The notes below the pieces were generated by a model. That model was given only the letters and a program-made list of their open reading frames with translations, had not been told where the DNA came from and made no database searches. 64,000 nt of DNA, taken from NCBI GenBank assembly GCA_016281015.1, contig JAEEHS010000020.1, positions 1 to 64,000 of the forward strand. Direction: 5' to 3'. A program made the translations under genes and the position numbers. Origin of the DNA: Bacteroidales bacterium (GTDB lineage: Bacteria > Bacteroidota > Bacteroidia > Bacteroidales > UBA932). Positions 39,947 through 47,255 of the stretch are shown here, one piece after another. How positions within the stretch are numbered: position 1 is the stretch's first letter; each line of letters opens with the position of its first letter.

Positions 39947-42157
39947 ATGAACGTGTTAATTGTCTTATTACTTGCCGGGACACTTCTCACTAACTCACAT
40001 GATGTTACCTCTTTGAAATCCTGGGGGCCGTACTCAAAAATGTACTCCGGGATTTCCCATATTGAGGATGTAGATAGCGGGAATCTGGTGGAAATCGCCC
40101 TGGTGCCAGGGCTGTATCGCCGTTCTTACCTGGTGCCGAATGCATTGTATGAATCGGGTTGTCTTCCCTGGAGAGTAACACCACAGATGGACCATATCTG
40201 TTGGCGATATGAATTGGAATGGAAGGATCGTGTATATGTGGATGCGACATACCATGTGGTAGATGACAATCATGTGCTTTTGCAGATGGATTGTGTAAAT
40301 GCCACGGAGGTGCCGCAGAACATCCTGTTACAGACGATGGCGTCTGTGCACTTTGCGGATGGAGCGACCACTGACAAGGAAGATTACTTTCCCATCTGGG
40401 AAGAGCACGGACAGGATTTCGTCGTAAAATACAAGGCCATGGACAAATGGTACGGCATTGCGACCAACTATCCTTTTTCTTCGGTTAAGCGATACGAGAA
40501 CGGTCTTTTGGATGTCTTTCTCCGGAGGACGGTTCACAGACATCCTCCCGTTTGCTTCCATGGTGACAATCAGGGACACTATACAGCTGAATTCCAACGT
40601 CCTGTGGTCTTGGCCCCCCAGTCTGATACGACCATTTGGAATCTGATTGTATGCGGTGACAAGGAGTTTGTTACCGCAGAGATCCAGTCTTTTCACGCGG
40701 ATGAAACTGCTTTTGTGTCTTCGGTACCTGCCCTCGAACCGGATAATAGGCTTCCTTTTGGTGAACAGTATTCGTTCGGTGAGCAGATTATTGAGGCGAC
40801 CCTTCTAACCAATATCGCTTATCCCATTGTTGCAGAAGGTCAGAATATCCGTCATTTTACTCCGGGAAAGAACTGGAACAGTCTTTATACATGGGACTCG
40901 GGCTTTATCTCCTGGGCGTTAGCCTGTCTGGATCCGGTCAAATCCTTTGAAACTATACGTGCCTATACAACGGCGCCTGGCTCAGAGCAAGCCTTCATCC
41001 ACCATGGAACGCCCCTTCCAACGCAATTTTTCGCTTTCGAAGACTTGCTTTCCAAGACATCGGACTGGGAAATGGCTGTGTTTATGTATCCGAGGCTGAA
41101 ACAGTATTACGACTATTTTGCCGGGCATGATTCCCGCTCCCGGACAATGATGCCATCGGGTTTTGTCCGGACATGGGATTTGTGGTATAGTACGGGAGGT
41201 TGGGATGATTACCCTCCTCAACACTGGCTTCGCTCCCATCAGGATTTGTATGCGAGCGTCGCTCCAGTCGTATCCACCTCTTATTATCTCCGAGCAGCGA
41301 AGATCTTGAGAATGATGGCTGCTCATCTGGGTTACAAGGCTGATATCCGCCAGTATGACCGCGATATCCAAAAGATGAAGTCGGCCATTTTGGACTATGC
41401 ATGGGATCCTGAAACAGCCTATTTCTCTTATGTGGTTCATGATGCTTCCGGTCACCCTTCGGGCATCTTAAAGGCTTCAGATGGAAGCAATTTCAATCAA
41501 GGTCTGGATGGCGTGAGCCCTTTGGTTGCCGGGATCTGTACGCCGTCCCAAAAGGCGGAACTCCTGGATAATATTTTTACGGAAGGCCGTCTTTGGACCC
41601 CTTATGGTATCAGTACGGTGGATAGAAGGGCTTCCTATTATTCCATGGAGGGTTACTGGAATGGATGTGTCTGGATGCCGCATCAATTACTCCTGTGGAA
41701 GTCCATGCTCGATATGGGACTGCCTGAGCGGGCCAGACAGATTGCATTTACGGCACTTGAGACATGGAAGAAAGAGACGGCTCTGACTTACCTTTCGTTT
41801 GAGCATTTTATCATTGCTTCTGGGAGAGGGGCCGGGTGGCATAATTTCTCTGGTTTATCTTCACCTATGATAAACTGGTACTACAGTTATTTTAAGCCAG
41901 GTACTGTCAGTACCGGCTTTGATACGATCTGCGTTAATCAGGTCTTTGGCGTGGACGCTTCTTCTTTCCGAACGCAACTGCTCTTTGATAAAGACTCTTA
42001 TGGTAATGCTACGTCCATATTGGTCTGTATGGATCCGGAAAAGGAGTATCGTGTGACACTGGATGGTCGTCCGATAGCCTATTCGTCGCCATTCAAGGGA
42101 TTGCTGGAGATTACCATCCAGTCCAGAGCGGGCTATCACACGTTGGAAATCAAATGA
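39947..42157 (+). CDS. GH63-like (alpha/alpha)6 glycosidase
   Basis: 736 residues with a short signal (MNVLIVLLLAGTLLTNSHD). The N-terminal 270 residues are a beta-sandwich. From about 280 an (alpha/alpha)6 barrel is seen: HFTPGKNWNSLYTWDSGFISWALACLDP (with the Asp of the TWD motif), SGFVRTWDLWYSTGGWDDYPPQ, VVSTSYYLRAAKILRMMAAHLG, FNQGLDGVSPLVAGI and YYSMEGYWNGCVWMPHQLLLWKSMLDMGL. This fits the GH63/MGH1-like clan, which removes alpha-linked sugars with inversion. The exact substrate cannot be told from sequence. It begins 4 bp after the esterase gene and its stop overlaps the GH89 ORF. Confidence 0.68.
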   Translation: MNVLIVLLLAGTLLTNSHDVTSLKSWGPYSKMYSGISHIEDVDSGNLVEIALVPGLYRRSYLVPNALYESGCLPWRVTPQMDHICWRYELEWKDRVYVDATYHVVDDNHVLLQMDCVNATEVPQNILLQTMASVHFADGATTDKEDYFPIWEEHGQDFVVKYKAMDKWYGIATNYPFSSVKRYENGLLDVFLRRTVHRHPPVCFHGDNQGHYTAEFQRPVVLAPQSDTTIWNLIVCGDKEFVTAEIQSFHADETAFVSSVPALEPDNRLPFGEQYSFGEQIIEATLLTNIAYPIVAEGQNIRHFTPGKNWNSLYTWDSGFISWALACLDPVKSFETIRAYTTAPGSEQAFIHHGTPLPTQFFAFEDLLSKTSDWEMAVFMYPRLKQYYDYFAGHDSRSRTMMPSGFVRTWDLWYSTGGWDDYPPQHWLRSHQDLYASVAPVVSTSYYLRAAKILRMMAAHLGYKADIRQYDRDIQKMKSAILDYAWDPETAYFSYVVHDASGHPSGILKASDGSNFNQGLDGVSPLVAGICTPSQKAELLDNIFTEGRLWTPYGISTVDRRASYYSMEGYWNGCVWMPHQLLLWKSMLDMGLPERARQIAFTALETWKKETALTYLSFEHFIIASGRGAGWHNFSGLSSPMINWYYSYFKPGTVSTGFDTICVNQVFGVDASSFRTQLLFDKDSYGNATSILVCMDPEKEYRVTLDGRPIAYSSPFKGLLEITIQSRAGYHTLEIK

Positions 42158-42171
42158 TTAGTTTTTGCCGT

Positions 42172-44373
42172 ATGAAAACAATCCGATTCCTCCTGATTCT
42201 TTCCTGCTTCCTCGAGGCCGTTGCATGCTCACCGAAACGAACTTGGTCAGATGACCCTCAAGTGGCAGCTGTGGAGCAGCTTTGTGAGCGACTCCTTCCT
42301 AGACAAAGTAAATCTATCTATTTTACGATAGAACCGGCAGACGAAGAGTTCTATGCTTTGGAAACTGAGGACGGGCGCCTGCATATTAGCGGGAGCAGTG
42401 TAAATGCCTTGGCTCGGGGACTGGGAGACTATCTCCGGGACTGGTGTCACATCGGCGTGACCTGGTTTGTTAGAGACAAAGTACAAGAACCGCGGCGTTT
42501 GCCCTCAGTCGAGGGGCGCGTACAGCGCAGGGCTTTGCTGGACAAGCGTTTCTTTCTAAATTACTGTACCTATGGCTACAGTCTCCCATGGTGGAAATGG
42601 GAAGACTGGGAACGCCTGATTGACTGGATGGCGTTGCATGGGGTGACGTTGGCCCTGGCCAACACCGGACAGGAGAGCGTCTGGTTAGAGACCTGGCAAG
42701 AGTTTGGGCTGAGTGAAGAGCAGATTCGTTCTTATTTCACAGGTCCTGCCTATCTTCCTTGGCACAGGATGACGAATATAGACCATTGGCAGGGGCCTCT
42801 GCCACAAAGTTGGTTGGATGGGCAGTTAGCGCTCCAGAAGAAGATTATAGCCAGGGAGAATTCATTGGGAATATCTCCTATTCTGGGCTCATTTACGGGG
42901 CACGTTCCGGCCGCCTTGAAGGAAAAGTATCCAAAGGCCCAGATAGAAAGACTGAATCGCTGGTCCAGTTTTGATCAAGCCTATAGTGCATGGTACTTGA
43001 ATCCGGCCGATTCTCTGTTCAGGATTATTCAGAGCACTTTCTTAGAAAAGCAGAAAGAGGCTTTCGGCGGGGACTGCCATATCTATGGCGCCGATCTATT
43101 CAACGAGGTCAATCCACCCTCTTGGGAACCGTCCTATCTATCAGAGGCCGCACGTCTTACCTATGACGCCCTTCGCGAAAACGATCCCGAAGCGATATGG
43201 CTTCAGATGAGCTGGCTGTTTTGGCACAAGAGGAACATGTGGACTCCTGAGCGGATTGAGGCGTATATCAAACCAGTCCCCAAAGACCGTCTGATTATGC
43301 TCGACTATTTCTGCGAGAATGTGGAAATATACCGTCAGACGGATAATTTCTATGGGCAAGACTTCATTTGGTCTTATCTGGGAAATTTCGGTGGAGCCAC
43401 CATGATGGCCGGGAACTTTGAGGACATCTCCATGAAATTGGACCGAGTGTATGCCGATGCTCCGGACGAGTGTGTCGGTATCGGATGCACGCTGGAGGGA
43501 TTGGACGTAAATCCTATCATGTACGAGTATGTGCTGGATAGGGCTTGGGAGCGATTAGGGGATGACGCTTCCTGGATAGAGCGCTATGCTGACTGTCACT
43601 CAGGGAAGTCAGATGAGCATGTCCGGAAAGCTTGGAAAATAGTATGTGAAAAAGTGCAGAAACAGAAATCCGGACACGTGGTCTCGCAGATTCCTGCCAG
43701 GCCCCGTCTGGACGGACAGGCGAAATGGAACATCCCTTCTTCGGCTTACAGCAATCTTGACCTCCTTGATGCCTGGGGGGAACTCCTCCAGGCGGATGGC
43801 TGCCAGACACCGGAGTATAGGTTCGACTGTGTAAACTGGGCGAGGCAGTGCCTGGATAATTATTTTACGGAACTCTATGCCGGACTCCGGGAAGATTATG
43901 CGGCCGGTGATTTAGAGGGTGTGTCTGCCAAAGGCGCCCGCATGATGGAGATTCTTCGGGATGTTGACAAACTGGTTGCCAGTGATGCCTATTTTCTGAT
44001 GGGAAAATGGATATCAGATGCCCGCTTATGGGGAACGACTGAGGTGGAAAAGAATTATTATGAAACAAATGCCCGTATGCTTCTGACGTGCTGGGGAGAG
44101 AAAGGAAAGATCCTCAATGATTATGCGAATCGGGACTGGAACGGTCTCATCGGAACTTACTACCTGCCCCGGTGGGAGAAATTCATCACAGGTCTATCGG
44201 AGAGTCTCCGCAGTGGTGAACCCTTTGATGAAGCCGCTTTTCTGGCTTGGTGCAGTGATTTCGAATGGGAATGGGCCCATAGTTTCAGTAAGATGCCATC
44301 TAAACCCGTGGGTAATCCATGCAGGCTATCGCGGGCACTTTATGAAAAATACAAGGAGTATATTCGAGCGTAA
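42172..44373 (+). CDS. GH89 alpha-N-acetylglucosaminidase (NAGLU-like) lipoprotein
   Basis: 733 residues from ATG 42172 (MKTIRFLLILSCFLEAVAC, lipobox). An upstream ATG at 42154 overlaps the preceding stop and would add six residues. NAGLU features are seen throughout: FFLNYCTYGYSLPWWKWEDWERLIDWMALHG, GNxxxx-type WQEFG, TGPAYLPWHRMTN, LGSFTGHVPAAL, the catalytic GADLFNEVNPPS (Glu at about 312) and CTLEGLDVNPIMYEYV (Glu at about 442), and WNGLIGTYYLPRWEKF. Human NAGLU uses Glu316 and Glu446, a very similar spacing. It removes terminal alpha-GlcNAc. It is last in the operon, and its final Ala codon and stop are the first six bases of the 111-bp repeat. Confidence 0.93.
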   Translation: MKTIRFLLILSCFLEAVACSPKRTWSDDPQVAAVEQLCERLLPRQSKSIYFTIEPADEEFYALETEDGRLHISGSSVNALARGLGDYLRDWCHIGVTWFVRDKVQEPRRLPSVEGRVQRRALLDKRFFLNYCTYGYSLPWWKWEDWERLIDWMALHGVTLALANTGQESVWLETWQEFGLSEEQIRSYFTGPAYLPWHRMTNIDHWQGPLPQSWLDGQLALQKKIIARENSLGISPILGSFTGHVPAALKEKYPKAQIERLNRWSSFDQAYSAWYLNPADSLFRIIQSTFLEKQKEAFGGDCHIYGADLFNEVNPPSWEPSYLSEAARLTYDALRENDPEAIWLQMSWLFWHKRNMWTPERIEAYIKPVPKDRLIMLDYFCENVEIYRQTDNFYGQDFIWSYLGNFGGATMMAGNFEDISMKLDRVYADAPDECVGIGCTLEGLDVNPIMYEYVLDRAWERLGDDASWIERYADCHSGKSDEHVRKAWKIVCEKVQKQKSGHVVSQIPARPRLDGQAKWNIPSSAYSNLDLLDAWGELLQADGCQTPEYRFDCVNWARQCLDNYFTELYAGLREDYAAGDLEGVSAKGARMMEILRDVDKLVASDAYFLMGKWISDARLWGTTEVEKNYYETNARMLLTCWGEKGKILNDYANRDWNGLIGTYYLPRWEKFITGLSESLRSGEPFDEAAFLAWCSDFEWEWAHSFSKMPSKPVGNPCRLSRALYEKYKEYIRA

Positions 44374-44478
44374 AATGTAATTGCTTGATTAGTAGCTGTT
44401 TGCTAAAAATCGTCTATGTAAATGAACATAGACGATTTTGCGTAAGTTGTTATAAATCAGTTGCTTCCATTTCACGGC
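44368..44478 (+). repeat. 111-bp structured repeat, copy B
   Basis: Second copy of the element at 22628-22738, same orientation and exactly the same length. The ends CGTAAAATG (44369-44377) and CATTTCACG (44468-44476) pair with one mismatch. The inner hairpin is longer here: AAAATCGTCTATG (44406-44418) with CATAGACGATTTT (44427-44439), 13 bp around an 8-nt loop. It provides the stop codon of the GH89 gene and closes the utilisation locus. Confidence 0.75.
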
Positions 44479-44532
44479 GACTACCCCGTGAGCCGTAGCC
44501 GGAATCAGCACTCGAGTTGCGGGAAGCAGCCC

Positions 44533-44798
44533 TTTTAGATCCGCCCCAAACGCTCTGCGGCGAATCCCATGCGGCGGGCGAACTCGCGCCGGCCGATGAA
44601 GGAGAGGATGGCGGCGATGCCGAGTCCGGAAGCGGCGCCGGTAAGGGCCAGCCGGAGGGCGTTCATCACCTTTCCCATCGGGTATTCCCGCATCTTGATG
44701 TACGCCTCGAGCGCCGTCTCCAGGGCGGCAGCTTCCATGGACCCGCGATAAGAATCCAGGTCATCGAAACCGAAGGCCGCACCGCTGATGTATTGGCA
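44533..44798 (-). pseudogene. duplicated 3' end of gltX (266 bp)
   Basis: This matches 47254-47519, the last 88 codons and stop of gltX, without gaps at an offset of 2,721 bp. By hand count there are 10 mismatches, 9 of them at third codon positions and synonymous. The only amino-acid change is Pro to Ser in the DLDPYRGS segment. The last 67 residues are identical. At 44798/44799 the homology stops abruptly and RAYT-like sequence begins. The copy has no start and is not functional by itself. Confidence 0.88.
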
Positions 44799-45395
44799 TG
44801 GACGGCTACGAGCAGGTCTTGAAAGGAATCAAGGTATCGGATGGCTTGAGCATAATCTATCGCATTGTATGTGGCAATGATGAAGTCTGTAATCTGTTGA
44901 CATTCATTTGACGAGAGGGAAGAAAATATCCGTTTCAACATGGCATGATTCAGGGACAGCCCGGAGTGGAACTGTTTCTTGATCTCCTTCACGGCATTTT
45001 GTACGGCTTTCCTTGCCTTTCTGATGACCAGTTTCTCGGCAAAGGGATGTGATGACTCTGCATAAGCGAGAATGATTTTGGGGCACTTCCGAAAGACTCC
45101 CGAAAAACTGGCCCCTTAAGTTTGCTCACGGCATTGAACTGTGCGGCATATTTTCGGAGAGTGTCACGCATGAAACCGGATAATTGACGGCGGGATGAAG
45201 CGACGATCGACAGATGGATATGATCCGGCATAGGGCAGACTGCAAGCAGTTTGATGCGATGCTTCCGAGCTTCCATGCACACGATACTGAACCATACGAG
45301 GTAGTCGCTGTAACTATAGAAAATCACTCCGCCATCAACGCTTGGGACATAACAGTGATTCAATATCCCACTTTGGAAAGGCCTTTAAACCCTTC
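44799..45395 (-). pseudogene. decayed RAYT (Y1/HUH) transposase gene
   Basis: Read on the minus strand, it aligns with the intact RAYT at 22854. RPFQSGILNHCYVPSVDGG, SYSDYLVWF, the HUH block CPMPDHIHLSI, KGPVFRESFGSAPK, then, after loss of about 30 codons that include the catalytic-Tyr segment (NIVYVGNNPVE) and a frameshift, LAYAESSHPFAEKLVI and LSSNECQQITDFIIATYNAIDYAQAIRYLDSFQDLLVAVHAN. There it runs into the gltX duplicate, losing its last 75 or so codons. An in-frame stop also precedes the first conserved residues. The ORF track-length open stretch ends at a TTG (45363). Confidence 0.82.
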
Positions 45396-45405
45396 CTCTT
45401 CCGTC

Positions 45406-45437
45406 CAAATGTAGGAATCATCAAGCTGAATTCCAAA
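45406..45437 (-). promoter_or_regulatory. conserved RAYT-type promoter of the decayed copy
   Basis: On the minus strand TTTG (45437-45434), 20 bp, TACATTTG (45413-45406). Spacing and flanking bases match the promoter of the intact RAYT gene (22775-22806). Confidence 0.55.
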
Positions 45438-45444
45438 TTTTTTC

Positions 45445-45452
45445 TACCTTCG
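45445..45452 (+). promoter_or_regulatory. possible -7 box of the DUF4252/sigma operon
   Basis: TACCTTCG differs from TAnnTTTG at one base and lies 54 bp before the ATG at 45507. No good -33 element is seen 19-21 bp upstream. Confidence 0.3.
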
Positions 45453-45506
45453 TTTAACATTTTGCGGAGTTCTGCGTCCTATTCATGCAAGCGCTTGGTA
45501 GAAAAG

Positions 45507-45968
45507 ATGAAAAAAACATTCCTTACCATTCTCATTACCTGCACGGCGGCGCTGACCGCCTGGGCAGGAACACCGGCCAAACTGGAACGCCTGGTTCAGC
45601 AGTACAAGGGCCAGGAGGGCTTTGATGTGGTTTCCATTGGACCCATCGGCGTTAGTCTCCTTCGGGGAGCCGCCACCTTGTCCGGGGACTTGGATCCGGA
45701 AGACCGCGCTGCCTTGAAAATGTTCCGGGGTATCCGGAAACTCGTCATCGTGGACTATGAAGATGTTGATCCGGCTGAAAAAAAGCGCTTCGACGAAAAG
45801 GTGAAAAAGCTGCTTTCCGGCATGGAACTCATTTTGGAGACCAAGGATGATTCTGATGTGATGCGCATTTACGGAACTGACGACGGTTCTGCTATCAAAG
45901 ACTGTATCCTCTACAACAACGACGGTTCCCTGATTTATGTCGAGGGACGCCTCGATATGAAGCCGTGA
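45507..45968 (+). CDS. DUF4252 family exported protein
   Basis: 153 residues from ATG 45507 (MKKTFLTILITCTAALTAWAG, signal peptide). The mature part has the DUF4252 layout: LVQQYKGQEGFDVVSIGPIG near the start, IRKLVIVDYEDVDPAEKKRF, then the closing MELILETKDDSDVMRIYGTDDGS. Its stop overlaps the sigma factor GTG start. The family is common in Bacteroidota beside small ECF sigma operons, and its function is unknown. A second member closes this same operon. Confidence 0.75.
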   Translation: MKKTFLTILITCTAALTAWAGTPAKLERLVQQYKGQEGFDVVSIGPIGVSLLRGAATLSGDLDPEDRAALKMFRGIRKLVIVDYEDVDPAEKKRFDEKVKKLLSGMELILETKDDSDVMRIYGTDDGSAIKDCILYNNDGSLIYVEGRLDMKP

Positions 45969-46438
45969 ACGCAGATCAGTTTCATACCGTTTGGATTCCC
46001 CTGCAGGAGCGCTTCTACAGGATGGCCTTCTATATGCTGGAGGACGATGCCGAGGCCAAGGATGCCGTCCAGGAGCTATACCTGAAGCTGTGGAACCTGC
46101 GGGATCATCTGGACCTCATCCGGGAGCCGTCGGCTTATGGCAGCTTGCTTCTGAAGAACCTCTGCATCGACCGCATCCGGCGACTTAAACCCGCAGTGGA
46201 GCTGCGCGAGGACATGATCAGCGCCCCTTCGGCAGATGCCGAGCTCGGCCGGAAAGAGAGTTTCCGTGCCATTTCTGAAGCCATGGAGCAGCTGCCGCCC
46301 AGCCAGCGGAAAATCCTCCGTCTCAGGGTCCTCCGGGGACTCAGCTATTCCGAAATAGCCTCTCTCACCGGCCTCAGCGGCCTGAATATCAGGGTCCAGG
46401 TCAGCCTGGCCCGCAAAAAACTCAAACAATTGCTATGA
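45965..46438 (+). CDS. ECF RNA polymerase sigma factor
   Basis: 157 residues. Region 2: FYRMAFYMLEDDAEAKDAVQELYLKLW. Region 4: LPPSQRKILRLRVLRGLSYSEIASLTGLSGLNIRVQVSLARKKL. The start is GTG 45965, overlapping the stop of the DUF4252 gene (GTGA). No later Met would keep region 2 complete. It is not linked to FecR or SusC and differs in type from the sigma factor at 23845. The next gene, a small membrane protein, is the likely anti-sigma factor. Confidence 0.88.
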   Translation: MNADQFHTVWIPLQERFYRMAFYMLEDDAEAKDAVQELYLKLWNLRDHLDLIREPSAYGSLLLKNLCIDRIRRLKPAVELREDMISAPSADAELGRKESFRAISEAMEQLPPSQRKILRLRVLRGLSYSEIASLTGLSGLNIRVQVSLARKKLKQLL

Positions 46439-46770
46439 AAGACCTCCGTGAAATAGAAAAGCTGTCGCTCGAAGACCTCCGGCGTATCGGGGATGACGGA
46501 CAGATTCCCGTTCCGGAAAACTGGAAGGTGCGTCTGCCCGAGAGGAAGGTGGCTCCTGTCTGGATAGCGGCCGCCGCTGCCGTCCTCGTGGGCGTGGTTT
46601 GGTTCGGAATGAACCGGCAGAGCGGGCCCAAGGACACCTTTGACGACCCTTACCTTGCCTATGCCGCCGTCGAGGAGGCGCTGCTGAAAGTGAGCGCCCC
46701 CCTAAACACCGCCGCGACGAAAGTGGCCGAGGCCGAAACCCAGTTTGACAAAATAAACTATTGGAAATGA
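46435..46770 (+). CDS. small membrane protein, putative anti-sigma factor
   Basis: 111 residues: an acidic cytoplasmic N-terminus (LSLEDLRRIGDDGQIPVPENW), one membrane helix (VWIAAAAAVLVGVVWFGM, about 42-59) and a periplasmic tail (AYAAVEEALLKVSAPLNTAATKVAEAETQFDKINYW). Coupled to the sigma gene by an ATGA overlap and to the next gene the same way. Position and topology suggest an anti-sigma factor, but there is no zinc-binding motif and I do not recognise a family. Confidence 0.6.
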   Translation: MKDLREIEKLSLEDLRRIGDDGQIPVPENWKVRLPERKVAPVWIAAAAAVLVGVVWFGMNRQSGPKDTFDDPYLAYAAVEEALLKVSAPLNTAATKVAEAETQFDKINYWK

Positions 46771-47249
46771 AAAAGATATATGCCATGATGGTGCTGCTCA
46801 GCCTCAGTCTGACAGCCTTTGCCCAAGGTGGGCGTGATCTGTATGAGAAATACTCCGACCAGCCGGGAATCTCTGCCGTTTACATCTCTCCGGCCATGTT
46901 CCGGCTCATCGGAAAAATTCCCGACATGGAGCTTCAGGACGAAAGCGTGAACCTAACCCCGCTTATCAAGTCCATGAGCGGCTTCTACATCCTGAGCACG
47001 GAAGACCGTGCCACCTCCGAAAGCCTTTATGCCGACGTCAAGAAGTTCGTCAAATCCGGCCGATACGAGCTCCTCATGGAAACCAAGGACGACGGACAGG
47101 TCCTGAGGATGTACACGGTGGGTAACGAGAAGACCGTTGAATCTTTCGTGATGGTCACGAAAGAAGATTCCGAAGTGTCCGTCATCTCTTTCGACGGGAA
47201 GATGGACCGGGAGCAGATGGAGAACATCCTGGCCGAAGCCGCCCGGTAG
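46767..47249 (+). CDS. DUF4252 family exported protein, second copy
   Basis: 160 residues from ATG 46767 (MKKIYAMMVLLSLSLTAFAQ). Mature part: LYEKYSDQPGISAVYISPAMFRLIGKIPDM, then MSGFYILSTEDRATSESLYADVKKFV and ELLMETKDDGQVLRMYTVGNE, matching the same family as 45507. It is the last gene of the four-gene unit. The stop lies only 6 bp from the gltX stop on the other strand, leaving no room for an ordinary terminator between the convergent genes. Confidence 0.78.
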   Translation: MKKIYAMMVLLSLSLTAFAQGGRDLYEKYSDQPGISAVYISPAMFRLIGKIPDMELQDESVNLTPLIKSMSGFYILSTEDRATSESLYADVKKFVKSGRYELLMETKDDGQVLRMYTVGNEKTVESFVMVTKEDSEVSVISFDGKMDREQMENILAEAAR

Positions 47250-47255
47250 AAGATT

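Noticed and set aside
44666..44992. 108-codon minus-strand ORF as an independent gene
   Set aside because: It is a chimera: RAYT C-terminal sequence running out of frame into the duplicated gltX end.
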